Assembly (NCBI RefSeq): GCF_012911005.2
Contig: NZ_WTVS01000009.1
Location: forward strand, 52,644-116,643
DNA: 64,000 bases
DNA from: Aromatoleum toluolicum
Lineage (GTDB): Bacteria; Pseudomonadota; Gammaproteobacteria; Burkholderiales; Rhodocyclaceae
Direction: 5' to 3'
In this document: in pieces, positions 1 to 7,721 of the stretch
Layout of the letters: each line of letters opens with the position of its first letter
How positions within the stretch are numbered: position 1 is the first letter of the stretch
The notes under the pieces: generated by a model
Told to the model about the DNA's origin: nothing
The model's database searches: none
The model's input: only the letters and a program-made list of their open reading frames with translations
Position numbers and translations under genes: made by a program

Positions 1-630
1 GATCAGGTCGCCGGCGCGTGCCCGCGAGCGCAGGTAGTCCGACATCACTCCCGCGTCGAGCACGCGCAGCAGCAGCACCAGCTCGGGCAGGTCCGCCACC
101 GTCGAGGCCATCGAATAGGAACGCCATTCCTCCGTCCCCGGCACCTGCACGCGCACGTACTGGCCGCTGCGGAACTCCAGGCCCGCGTCCTTGGGCAGGC
201 GCAGGGTCAGGCGCACGACGTTGCTCGCCACCCAGGCCGCATCGGCGACCTCGGCCGTGCAGCGCGCCGGGCCGGGCTCGTCGAGCACGCTGCTGGGGTA
301 GTCGAACTGCAACACTGCATCGCTGTCGCAGAACGACGTGCAGGTCAGGCGAAAACCCTCCGCTGCCTCGCTCGGTAGCAACGAGGTGCCGCGCGCGGTG
401 CTCATCCGCACCTTGCCGGACGCGACCCGCGTGACGCAGGTGCCGCAACTGCCTGTCAGGCACTGGTGCACGAGGCGCACGTCGTGCTCCTTCGCTGCGG
501 CAAGGATCGTCTGGTCCGGCCGCACCGGGAAGGCATGCTCGACCCCGTCGGAAAACCGCACGGTGACCGAACGCACATCCACCTCGCAGACCGCCGTGTC
601 TTCCATTTCTTCTACTTCTGCATTCATCAT
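1..630 (-). CDS. Ferredoxin-FAD oxidoreductase, Rieske-oxygenase reductase (partial)
   Basis: This is the N-terminal 210 residues of an electron-transfer reductase; the C-terminus lies beyond the window edge. A plant-type [2Fe-2S] domain comes first, with the ligand pattern C-x4-C-x2-C (CLTGSCGTC, near residues 55-63) and a later Cys in LTCTSFC. An FAD-binding domain follows, with the R-x-Y-S motif (WRSYSMAS, near residue 180). This order is typical of class IB oxygenase reductases and phenol hydroxylase reductases, which pass electrons from NAD(P)H to the oxygenase. The ATG at 630 has a GGAGA-like ribosome site just upstream. The gene lies about 50 bp downstream of the Rieske oxygenase on the same strand, so it is the likely electron donor for that enzyme. 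The NAD domain cannot be seen here. Confidence 0.85.
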   Translation of the reverse strand, partial: MMNAEVEEMEDTAVCEVDVRSVTVRFSDGVEHAFPVRPDQTILAAAKEHDVRLVHQCLTGSCGTCVTRVASGKVRMSTARGTSLLPSEAAEGFRLTCTSFCDSDAVLQFDYPSSVLDEPGPARCTAEVADAAWVASNVVRLTLRLPKDAGLEFRSGQYVRVQVPGTEEWRSYSMASTVADLPELVLLLRVLDAGVMSDYLRSRARAGDLI

Positions 631-681
631 GGTTTCGTCTCCACCACCCCGGGGCACCGCGAGGGCGCCCCGGGACATGCC

Positions 682-1977
682 TCACTCGCCCTTGGTCTTG
701 CGGTAGCTGCCTGCCGCCGGCCCGCGGATCTCGGCGAGCACATTGCTCGCGCCCTTCACCACTCCCGCAACGCCCCGCGGCTTCGCGGCGATCCCGCGGT
801 TGTAGCGGGACGCGACCTTGCGCCAGGTGATGATCGAGTAGTCCATGTCGCCCAACTGCTCGTCCGTCCAGCCCGTGCCGTCGGCATAGAAGTTCTGCAT
901 CGCGTCGCGGGCGAACAGGTCGCAGTCGTTGAAGCCGTGCAGCGCCATCGGCTCGTAGAAGTTCTTGAAGCGGTACTCGAAGCCCTTCACGTCCTCCTCG
1001 GTCGGGCAGCGCTTGACCAGCACTTCCCAGTACTCGTAGGTGTCGTCGGTGATCGGCACGTACCACTCGTACTGCACGACGCCTTCCTCCGGCCAGTTCT
1101 CCACCATCAGCACGCCGGGCAGGAACATCGAGGTGCGGAAGTACTTGGGCACCGTGCCGGAGGCCTTGACGCCGAGACGCTCATTCACGAGCACCGGCTC
1201 GTAGTTCTCGGTGAAGTACATGTTGATGAAGCCCTTCGGGCCGTCCTCGTCCTCGATCAGCTGCGTCGCCTGGTCGGTCAGCGGCTTGATGCCCAGCGGG
1301 ACGGCCCAGTCCTTGGCCTGGACGATCGTGCAGTCCTTGTGGATCAGCAGGTGGCCCGCGTCGAAGCCGTTCTCGCAGGCGAGGCGCCAGTTGGCGTAGC
1401 CGGTGCGATGCACGCCCAGCGCGACGGCATCCTTGTCGAGCATGCTCGGGGTGTCCGGCCAGAAGGGATGCGGGAAGCGCTCGTTGTTGTCCGGGAAGCG
1501 GATCGGCAGGTCCTGCGCGAGCGGTGGCACGTCCTCGTCCCAGTCCTCGCTGCGCACAAACACGAAGACGATCCCGTTCACCTCTTCCACCGGGAAGGTC
1601 GGGATCCCGGTCGTGCCGATGATCTCGTCGTCGGGCGCGGCGACGATCGACACCAGCTCGCCGGTCTCGATGCTGAACGTGAAGCCGTGGTACCAGCAGG
1701 TGATCGTGTCCTCGGTCAGGCACATCGGCTTGGCCGACAGCTTCACGCCACGGTGCAGGCACTGGTCCTTCAGCGCATAGACCTTGCCGCGCGAGCGGCG
1801 CAGGACGATCGGCACGCCGCAGATCTGCACGCCGATCGCGCCGCCTTCCGGCACCTCCTGCGAAAAGCGCGCGGGATACCAGTGATTCAGGAAACCCCAC
1901 TCGGCTTCCGCGTAGGGGGCATAGAGGCGCCGCGCCGCGGCGTCGTTGGCCTTCTTGACTGTCCGTTTCATGTCCAT
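682..1977 (-). CDS. Rieske non-heme iron oxygenase, CarAa-like
   Basis: This 431-residue aromatic-ring oxygenase has its Rieske ligands at C73, H75, C94 and H97 (CLH...CWYH). The mononuclear-iron region shows NGFD..H and IHKD, with a later GFNDCD. Short stretches such as NHWYP, TITCWYH, EWYVPI and FYADGTGW match the homotrimeric carbazole 1,9a-dioxygenase terminal oxygenase (CarAa) as I recall it. No beta subunit gene is present, as expected for that type. The ATG at 1977 is preferred over upstream starts because GACGGAGA lies just before it and the longer N-terminus is low-complexity. The reductase follows on the same strand. Its promoter region carries the GTTGA-N7-TCAAC operator shared with the hydrolase gene. 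The substrate is unknown; indole, carbazole or another N-heterocycle is only a guess. Confidence 0.88.
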   Translation of the reverse strand: MDMKRTVKKANDAAARRLYAPYAEAEWGFLNHWYPARFSQEVPEGGAIGVQICGVPIVLRRSRGKVYALKDQCLHRGVKLSAKPMCLTEDTITCWYHGFTFSIETGELVSIVAAPDDEIIGTTGIPTFPVEEVNGIVFVFVRSEDWDEDVPPLAQDLPIRFPDNNERFPHPFWPDTPSMLDKDAVALGVHRTGYANWRLACENGFDAGHLLIHKDCTIVQAKDWAVPLGIKPLTDQATQLIEDEDGPKGFINMYFTENYEPVLVNERLGVKASGTVPKYFRTSMFLPGVLMVENWPEEGVVQYEWYVPITDDTYEYWEVLVKRCPTEEDVKGFEYRFKNFYEPMALHGFNDCDLFARDAMQNFYADGTGWTDEQLGDMDYSIITWRKVASRYNRGIAAKPRGVAGVVKGASNVLAEIRGPAAGSYRKTKGE

Positions 1978-2067
1978 CGTTTTGTCTCCGTCTAAACCGC
2001 TTCTTGATCGATCACACCCATGCCGGTCGGCTCCCGCCCGGCGCCGGAAATGCCCGGCCACGACAAA

Positions 2068-2096
2068 AATATCGTTGATGATGAATTGAAAGTCAA
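2068..2096 (-). promoter_or_regulatory. Candidate sigma70 promoter of the Rieske oxygenase
   Basis: On the minus strand TTGACT (2091-2096) and GATATT (2068-2073) are separated by exactly 17 nt, about 90 bp upstream of the ATG at 1977. The spacer contains CATCATCAAC, which resembles one arm of the nearby operator. Confidence 0.5.
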
Positions 2097-2139
2097 TTTA
2101 TTTTCACGTTAATTTTAGTTGTAATGCAGTGCACGATCA

Positions 2140-2156
2140 GTTGATAACTCATCAAC
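2140..2156. promoter_or_regulatory. Inverted repeat GTTGA-N7-TCAAC, candidate MarR-type operator
   Basis: The 17-bp site GTTGATAACTCATCAAC lies upstream of the Rieske oxygenase promoter. The same arms and spacing recur at 8740-8756 upstream of the hydrolase gene. The sequence AATTTTAGTTG also occurs near both sites (2111-2121 and 8733-8743). The two MarR-like proteins encoded at 6285-7660 are the obvious candidate binders; this is inference. Confidence 0.55.
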
Positions 2157-2371
2157 AAGCTTGATTTCCGTACCGAAACGGCACGCGCAAATGCCGTGCG
2201 GAAGAAGGTGTTGTGCGCTGCATCCCGGTCCGGAGAGGCGCCCGCAGGGGGGCATCGAGGGCTCCGCACCGGGCGGGAGCACGTGCGCCGCGGGGCGTGC
2301 CCGAGACGTGTTGGGGCGCTGGCGAAGCAGCAGAAGTTGACGAACAGGGGAAATTGATTATTACTTTGCAA

Positions 2372-2390
2372 TCGATTGATCTTCAATCGA
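2372..2390. promoter_or_regulatory. 19-bp palindrome upstream of the broken araC gene
   Basis: TCGATTGA-TCT-TCAATCGA is a perfect inverted repeat with 8-bp arms, about 55 bp before the AraC start region. It differs from the GTTGA-N7-TCAAC sites and may bind another regulator. Confidence 0.4.
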
Positions 2391-2420
2391 CAAAACAACA
2401 AACAAAGTCATCCGCCCCGA

Positions 2421-2455
2421 GGAGACACCCCATGGAGACACCCCATGGAGACACC
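2421..2455. repeat. 13-bp tandem repeat over the araC ribosome site and start
   Basis: The unit GGAGACACCCCAT is present twice in full, with a partial third copy (2421-2433, 2434-2446, 2447-2455). Each unit supplies both a purine-rich ribosome site and an ATG. The ATGs at 2432 and 2445 are in different frames, and only the one at 2445 opens the AraC frame. Confidence 0.8.
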
Positions 2456-3413
2456 GCTATCGCACGCCCCGACAGGCTTCGATCTCTTGCAGTCCGGACA
2501 CCTGGAGGAGACACGGCAACTCGTCGCAGGCGTGTTCTGCGATCACCGCCTCGATCTCGTCCGGCCCGGCCGGTCGCTCGCCTATCGGCACCAGCACGCG
2601 CACATCGGACGCGTCGGGTTCAGCCTGATGAGCTACGGCGCCGAGGTGTGACACCCGGGCCGCTCAGGTCCTTCTTCCTCGTGCAGATGCCGCTCGCCGG
2701 CCACGACCTGATCCGCATCGGACGCGAGACGCTACACAGCGATGCGGGCTGCGCCACGGTGCATTCGCCGGACGACGACCTCGGCGTGCAGTGGAGCGGG
2801 AACTGCCACAAGATGGTCGTGCGCTTCGAGCGGGAAGCCCTGGAGTGCCGGCTCGCCGTCGCGCCCGCGGGCACTGCGCTTCTGCTCGACGATGGACGTG
2901 CGCCGGGGCGCGGGCGAAGCATGGATGCGCACGACGCGAAACGTCCTCGATACGCTTCGGCGTACGCCTGCACTGCTGCAATCGCTGCTGATCCGCACCC
3001 AGTTCGAACAGATCCTGCTGACGACACTGCTCGAATGGCAACCCGGCAGCCTCAGCGAGTCGCTGCGCAGCGACGCACGCGAGGTGCTGCCACGCCACGT
3101 GCGGTTCGCCGAGGACTACATCCGTACCCATGCGGACGAGCCGATCACGATCGAGCTCCTGACCGGGCTCACAGGCGTGAGCGGCCGCACGCTCTACAGC
3201 GGATTCCAGAAGTTCCGTGGCATCACTCCGATGCGCTATCTGCGCGATGTGCGGATGGAGCACGCGCGAAGCGATCTGCAGGATCCCGCCCGGCCACACA
3301 GCGTGACCGAGGTCGCGACGCGCTGGGACTTCTTCCAGCTCGGGCGCTTCGCGTCGGAATACCGCAAGCGCTACGGTGAATGCCCCGCGACGACGCTCCG
3401 CCGCACGAGCTGA
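2445..3413 (+). pseudogene. AraC-family regulator disrupted by two frameshifts
   Basis: Three pieces in alternating frames together make one AraC protein of about 320 residues. The first (from 2445) carries the start of the cupin-like sensor domain and ends at TGA 2649-2651, where GGTGTGACA looks like a 2-bp gain or 1-bp loss. The middle piece continues in another frame from about 2648 (LRSFFLVQMPLAGHDL) to about 2870. The original frame resumes near ALRFCSTMDV and contains two helix-turn-helix motifs, ITIELLTGLTGVSG and VATRWDFFQLGRFA, ending at 3413. The C-terminus and total length match AraC_binding_2/HTH_18 regulators. It probably once controlled the adjacent flavin-monooxygenase operon. 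Sequencing error at both sites is the alternative. Confidence 0.8.
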
Positions 3414-3585
3414 CCGAGGCACAGCCGCCACAAACGCAGTCCCCACAAAACCTCTCACCTTCACTTTTCTGCACTAACTGGACAGGCGATGCACTGACCG
3501 CATATTCCCGACCAAGCGCTTGTCGCACATTGCGTTCGCCCTTTACGAAAAGGGCTCCCAACAACGCAAGACGGAGCGACAAGAA

Positions 3586-4470
3586 ATGCGCAAGATCACG
3601 ATCATCGGCGCCGGCCAGGCCGGCCTGCATCTCGGCATCGGCCTACTGTCCAGGGGTTTCGACGTCACGGTGGTATCCAACCGGACGGGGCGCGACATCG
3701 CCGCCGGCAAGGTGATGTCGAGCCAGTCGATGTACGACATGGCGATCGGCTACGAACGGGAACTGGGGCTCGCCCTGTGGGACGGCGCCTGCCCACCGAT
3801 CGAAGGCGTGCACATGCGCGCGGGAACGCGCGACGGCACGACGATGATCGACTGGCGCTCACGCATGCGCGCGAGCGGGCAGTCCGTCGACCAGCGCATC
3901 AAGATGCCGGTCTGGAGCGACGTCTCGACGCCCGCCGAGCACCTGACGCTCGCGAACGAACTCATCCGCGAATTCTTCCCGTGGGAAGCGCCGCGCTGCG
4001 AGAAGCTACGCCTCACCGACGACAACGGCATTCTCGTCGGACGCATCACGCCGACGGTGAGGAAGCCCGTCGGCACCCTGCCCTCGGGACGCCAGGTGCT
4101 CGGCATGGCCGACGTGCTAGTGCTCAACGATCCGATCACCGGGCAGGGCTCGAACAACGCCGCGAAGTGCGTGAAGGTCTATCTCGACGCGATCCTCGAA
4201 CAGGGCGCGCGCCCCTTCGACGCCGACTGGATGAGCGCGACCTTCGAGCGCTACTGGGACTACGCGCAATGGGTCGCACGCTTCACCAACACCCATCTGC
4301 TTCCGCCGCCGCCCCAGGTGCTGAAGGTCTTTGCCGCCTGCGGCGAAAACCCGCGCCTGGCTGCACGCGTCGCCAACGCCTTCGACGACCCGAAGGGCCT
4401 CGCGCCGTGGTACTACGACCCGGTCGAGGCCGACCATTTCATCGACTCCTTCGCCGTTGCGGCGGCGTGA
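3586..4470 (+). CDS. StyA-type FAD monooxygenase with internal deletion
   Basis: This 294-residue protein begins with a Rossmann FAD motif (GAGQAGLHLG, residues 8-17) and ends with the StyA-type C-terminal half (VLNDPITGQGSNNA, YWDYAQWVARFTN). These belong to the two-component styrene/indole monooxygenase family, which uses reduced FAD from a separate reductase. Family members are about 410-415 residues. Here the sequence passes from the segment VDQRIKMP (near residues 101-108) directly to DVSTPAEH, so roughly 115-120 residues of the central substrate-domain sheet are missing without loss of frame. The ATG at 3586 follows GGAGCGACAAGAA. The FadL-type channel and the flavin reductase follow in the same operon. 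Activity is doubtful. Family lengths are from memory. Confidence 0.75.
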   Translation: MRKITIIGAGQAGLHLGIGLLSRGFDVTVVSNRTGRDIAAGKVMSSQSMYDMAIGYERELGLALWDGACPPIEGVHMRAGTRDGTTMIDWRSRMRASGQSVDQRIKMPVWSDVSTPAEHLTLANELIREFFPWEAPRCEKLRLTDDNGILVGRITPTVRKPVGTLPSGRQVLGMADVLVLNDPITGQGSNNAAKCVKVYLDAILEQGARPFDADWMSATFERYWDYAQWVARFTNTHLLPPPPQVLKVFAACGENPRLAARVANAFDDPKGLAPWYYDPVEADHFIDSFAVAAA

Positions 4471-4479
4471 GGAGCGTCG

Positions 4480-5694
4480 ATGAAAATGCCAACCTCCTCG
4501 CACCGACCCTCGCATCGCACCACCCTCGTCGCCACGCTGATCGCCTCGGGCTGCTCACTCGCTGGCTCGGCGCTCGCCACCCAGGGCACCTTCCCGCACG
4601 GCTACGGCGTGAAGTCGGAAGGCATGGGCGGCGCCGGCATCGCCCTCGCGCAGGACGGGCTTGCCGGCGCGACCAACCCGGCCGGGATGGTCGAGGTCGG
4701 CAATCGCCTGGACCTCGGCGCCGCCTTTCTGAAGGTGGACAACGGCTCCCGTTTTGGCAGCACACGCTTCGACGGCAGCGCCGACAAGAGTCTCTACGTG
4801 ATCCCCCAGCTCGGCGCGAACCGCATGCTCGACGACGCGAGCGCGATCGGCCTGTCGGTGGTCGGCAACGGCGTCGGCACGGCCTACCGCCACAGCGACG
4901 ACATCGGCGGCCTGCGCGGACCGCGGTCGGAACTGAAGCAGATGGTCGCGACCGCCTCGTACGCGCGCAAGCTCGACGAGGCCAACGCGATCGGCGCCGG
5001 GCTCGTGCTCGCCCGCCAGGTGCTGACGATCCACGGCCCCGGCGGACTGGGTTTACCCGAGGGGCGCGACGAATCCTACGGCGCCGGGGTCCGCCTCGGC
5101 TGGACCGGCCATCTCGGGTTCGGCCTGTCGCTCGGCGCCGCCTACGCGAGCCGGATCCGCATGTCACGCATGGACGAATTCCGGGGCCTGCTGGCCGAGC
5201 ACGGCGATCTCGACGTGCCGGCGAACTACGGCGCCGGGATCGCCTGGCGCATCGGCGCGACGACGCTTGCCGTCGACTACCTGCGCATCGAGTGGAGCGA
5301 CGTGCGCTCGCTAGGCAACCCGGGCGTCACGAGCGCCGACGGGCCGCCGGGCAGCCGCGAGGGCCCGGGCTTCGGCTGGCGCGACCAGTCGGTGTGGCGC
5401 GTGGGCATCGCACATGCCGTGACGGACGCACTGACGCTGCGTGCGGGCTACAACCACGGCACCAAGCTCCTCGATCCGCGCGACGGCTTCCTCGGCGTCC
5501 TGGCGCCCTCGGCCAACCGGCGCCACGCGACGCTCGGCGCGAGCTATGCACTCGCGAAGGGCACCGAACTCTCCGTCGCCTACGCCCGCTCCTTCAAGGA
5601 GACCGTTCACGGGCAAGGCCCCGCACCGGACGGCATCACCGACCTGTACATGGGCCAGCACTGGCTGTCGGTCGCATACGGGGTGCGCTTCTGA
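4480..5694 (+). CDS. FadL/TodX/OmpP1-family outer-membrane hydrocarbon channel
   Basis: This 404-residue protein starts with a basic segment and a hydrophobic signal peptide ending near SALA (about residue 34). The mature N-terminus QGTFPHGYGVKSEGMGGAG and the motif DGLAGATNPAGM are the hallmark of the FadL/TodX/XylN family, whose N-terminal hatch plugs a 14-stranded barrel. Many alternating hydrophobic strands follow, and the protein ends in GVRF with a terminal Phe, as needed for outer-membrane assembly. Such channels admit fatty acids or aromatic hydrocarbons. It lies 9 bp after the StyA-like gene and 23 bp before the reductase, in one operon, so uptake of the aromatic substrate is its likely role. 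Confidence 0.88.
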   Translation: MKMPTSSHRPSHRTTLVATLIASGCSLAGSALATQGTFPHGYGVKSEGMGGAGIALAQDGLAGATNPAGMVEVGNRLDLGAAFLKVDNGSRFGSTRFDGSADKSLYVIPQLGANRMLDDASAIGLSVVGNGVGTAYRHSDDIGGLRGPRSELKQMVATASYARKLDEANAIGAGLVLARQVLTIHGPGGLGLPEGRDESYGAGVRLGWTGHLGFGLSLGAAYASRIRMSRMDEFRGLLAEHGDLDVPANYGAGIAWRIGATTLAVDYLRIEWSDVRSLGNPGVTSADGPPGSREGPGFGWRDQSVWRVGIAHAVTDALTLRAGYNHGTKLLDPRDGFLGVLAPSANRRHATLGASYALAKGTELSVAYARSFKETVHGQGPAPDGITDLYMGQHWLSVAYGVRF

Positions 5695-5717
5695 GCGCCC
5701 GCAAGGAGAATCCGGCC

Positions 5718-7136
5718 ATGATCGACACCCTGGAACTACGCCAGGCGCTCGGGCAGTTCGCGACCGGCGTCACCATCGTCACGACGCTGGACGCCGACGC
5801 ACGCCCGATCGGCGTCACCGCCAGCAGCTTCAACGCGGTCTCGCTGACGCCGCCGCTGATCCTGTGGAGCCTGGGCAAGAACGCTTTCAGCCACCCCGCG
5901 TTCGAAGCGGCGAGCCACTTCTGCGTGCATGTACTGAGCAGCGCGCAGCGCGAGCTGTCGGACCGCTTCGCGCGCGCCTCGGGCGCGAAATTCGAGGGCC
6001 TGGCACTCGGGCGCGGCTTCGGCGGAAGCCCGCTGCTGCCCGGCTGCGCGGCGACCTTCGAATGCGCGACCGAGCACCGCTACGACGGCGGTGACCACCT
6101 GATCCTCGTCGGACGCGTGCTCAGGCTCGCCACGTCGCCCGTCCGAGATCCGCTGCTCTTCTACCAGGGGCGCTATGCCGGGCTGGCCTTCCCACCCCTG
6201 TATGCGACGAGGCGAGCGCGACTGCCGCCTGAGAAGATCCCGTCCGGTCACCGCGGCAGCCGCCGGCCGGTGACCGGACGCCCCTTACTCCGCGGACTTT
6301 GCAGCCGCCTTCGTGGCGGCTTTCGTCGATGCCTTGCCGGTCGCCTTGCTTGCCAACCCTGCTGCCGCTTTCGTCGCCGCTTTCGTCGCCGCTTTCGCCG
6401 ACGTCTTTGCCGGAGCCTTCGCCGGCGCTTTCACCGCCTTCTTCGCCTGCTCGTCCGTGACGCTGACATACGGGTTGTAGGTCGCCGACACCCGCATCGC
6501 CTCGTCGTAGACGCCGCTCAGCATGCTGATCAGCCGGCTCGCCTCGGACAACTTGCGGTCGATCGCCTCGATCGACTTCGTCTGCTCGGTCAGCACGAGC
6601 TGCCGGAAGTGCGCGTACTGGCTGATCAGCTCGCGTCCCTTGTCGGTCACGTCGTAGGTGAAGACCTTGCTCCGCCCCTCGCGGATCTTCACGACGAGCT
6701 TGTAGCCGACGAGTTTCCGCAGGCTGTACTGGATGTTCGTCACCGAGTCGGTATTCGTCTGCCGGGCCAGCAGGCCGACGGTCTTCGGCGTGTCCTGGAG
6801 CCCGATCACGTGCAGCAGGATCAGCTCCGAAAAGGACAGCTCGGCAAGCCCCGAGATGTGCGCGATCTGCATGCAGTAGCGCTCGAAGGCCTGGAAGAAG
6901 CGCAGGACCGACCACTCGAACTCGGTGGTCACCGCCTCGTGGTGCGTCGCGCCAAGGTGCCAGACGCGCTGGGTAATCGGCGTCTTCGGTTGCGCAGAGC
7001 TCTCTTTTTCTTGGGTCATGTTCGTTCAAGTCGCGGCCCGGGAAATGCCGGAGCCGACTTCCAATGCAATGTCTATTCGTCGGACGACGTGTCGAGCGCC
7101 ATGTATCCCGTCGACACCCGTCCCGCTTCGTCATAA
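5718..7136 (+). CDS. StyB-like flavin reductase, natural stop apparently lost
   Basis: The first 160-170 residues are a flavin reductase domain: ALGQFATGVTIVTT, GVTASSFNAVSLTPPL, HLILVGRVLRL and a terminal GRYAGL. This family makes reduced FAD/FMN for StyA-type monooxygenases, which fits its place in the operon. Such proteins normally stop soon after GRYAGL. Here the frame stays open past 6232 and through the entire antisense of the next gene to 7136, giving 472 residues with an arginine-rich, composition-driven tail. Another frame has a TGA at 6230-6232, so a single-base indel near 6195-6205 would restore a normal end. The functional gene is therefore probably 5718 to about 6232. Translation past there seems unlikely to be meaningful. 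Confidence 0.7.
   Translation: MIDTLELRQALGQFATGVTIVTTLDADARPIGVTASSFNAVSLTPPLILWSLGKNAFSHPAFEAASHFCVHVLSSAQRELSDRFARASGAKFEGLALGRGFGGSPLLPGCAATFECATEHRYDGGDHLILVGRVLRLATSPVRDPLLFYQGRYAGLAFPPLYATRRARLPPEKIPSGHRGSRRPVTGRPLLRGLCSRLRGGFRRCLAGRLACQPCCRFRRRFRRRFRRRLCRSLRRRFHRLLRLLVRDADIRVVGRRHPHRLVVDAAQHADQPARLGQLAVDRLDRLRLLGQHELPEVRVLADQLASLVGHVVGEDLAPPLADLHDELVADEFPQAVLDVRHRVGIRLPGQQADGLRRVLEPDHVQQDQLRKGQLGKPRDVRDLHAVALEGLEEAQDRPLELGGHRLVVRRAKVPDALGNRRLRLRRALFFLGHVRSSRGPGNAGADFQCNVYSSDDVSSAMYPVDTRPASS
6241..6280. terminator. Strong hairpin between convergent genes
   Basis: The 13-bp perfect arms CGTCCGGTCACCG and CGGTGACCGGACG (6241-6253 and 6268-6280) enclose a 14-nt loop. It sits between the flavin reductase and the convergent MarR-like gene. 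There is no long T-run on either side, so termination efficiency is uncertain. Confidence 0.55.
6285..7019 (-). CDS. MarR-like winged-helix regulator with lysine/alanine-rich tail
   Basis: In this 244-residue protein, residues about 30-175 form a MarR-type winged-helix unit: ELSFSELILLHVIGL, a recognition-helix region SVTNIQYSLRKLVGYKL, then a wing (REGRSKVFTYDVTDKGREL). The last 55-60 residues are a low-complexity Lys/Ala/Pro tail (KAPAKAPAK and KAATKAATKAA units), like histone H1 or the AlgP tail, which is unusual in MarR proteins and probably binds DNA non-specifically. The paralogous regulator gene lies directly upstream on the same strand (53 bp apart), so the two are likely one operon. 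They may act as a heterodimer on the GTTGA-N7-TCAAC sites. Confidence 0.8.
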   Translation of the reverse strand: MTQEKESSAQPKTPITQRVWHLGATHHEAVTTEFEWSVLRFFQAFERYCMQIAHISGLAELSFSELILLHVIGLQDTPKTVGLLARQTNTDSVTNIQYSLRKLVGYKLVVKIREGRSKVFTYDVTDKGRELISQYAHFRQLVLTEQTKSIEAIDRKLSEASRLISMLSGVYDEAMRVSATYNPYVSVTDEQAKKAVKAPAKAPAKTSAKAATKAATKAAAGLASKATGKASTKAATKAAAKSAE

Positions 7137-7660
7137 AGGCCGATCAGCATGCTCACCGTCTTGGCCGTGAAGAGCAGCCGCGCCTCGCCGTTCTCGAGCT
7201 GCGCGATCTGCTCGATCAGCAACTGGCGGCGGATGTTGGCCACCTCGTCGCAGACCTGGCGCCCCTTGTCCGTGACTTCGACGTTCGAGTTCTTCCCCGC
7301 GCCGTCCTTCGCCTTCTGGACGAGCTTCAAGCCCATCAGCTTGCGCAGGCTGTACTGGATGTTCTGCACGTCGTCGCGGTTGAGCAGGTTCGCGATCATG
7401 CTCGCCGGCTTGGCCCGGTCGTGCAGGCGCACGATGTGGAGGATGGACATCTCCGGGATGCTTACGGTTGCAAGACCCAGCATGTTGAGCGCCTGCCGGT
7501 TGTAGCGATCGAAGGCTTCATGCCAACGCAGCATCGCCCACTCGAACTCCGTCGTCGCCGCTTCGAGCGACGTGAGGGCCAGATGCCATCCGGTCACCGC
7601 GGGACCGACGTTGGCAAGGGTCGGCTCCTCCCCGGGAGTCCATTTTGCATTCACTGTCAT
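7073..7660 (-). CDS. MarR-like winged-helix regulator, paralog without tail
   Basis: This 195-residue protein is clearly related to the product of the gene downstream (shared EFEW, NIQYSLRKL, VTDKGR and the same helix order) but lacks the Lys/Ala tail. The winged-helix core spans about residues 40-150 (TVSIPEMSILHIVRLHD, DDVQNIQYSLRKLMGLKL, VEVTDKGRQV). No signal or membrane segment is seen. It is first in the two-gene regulator operon; its own promoter should lie in 7661-7721, where I see no obvious operator. The probable role is control of the flanking aromatic-catabolic genes in response to a pathway compound. The family is secure; the ligand is unknown. Confidence 0.8.
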   Translation of the reverse strand: MTVNAKWTPGEEPTLANVGPAVTGWHLALTSLEAATTEFEWAMLRWHEAFDRYNRQALNMLGLATVSIPEMSILHIVRLHDRAKPASMIANLLNRDDVQNIQYSLRKLMGLKLVQKAKDGAGKNSNVEVTDKGRQVCDEVANIRRQLLIEQIAQLENGEARLLFTAKTVSMLIGLYDEAGRVSTGYMALDTSSDE

Positions 7661-7721
7661 GGGCTAAATTTCCTGATCTCAGACTCTGTCGAACGCCAGC
7701 GCGCCGGCCAATGGTAGCGAC

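Noticed and set aside
466..1995. A 509-codon open frame antisense to the Rieske oxygenase gene
   Set aside because: It mirrors the real gene, has Val/His/Arg-rich composition typical of antisense frames in high-GC DNA, and shows no domain.
6285..7136. Treating the 3' part of the flavin reductase frame as a real C-terminal domain
   Set aside because: It is the antisense of the Lys/Ala-rich regulator and reads as Arg-rich repeats with no family character.
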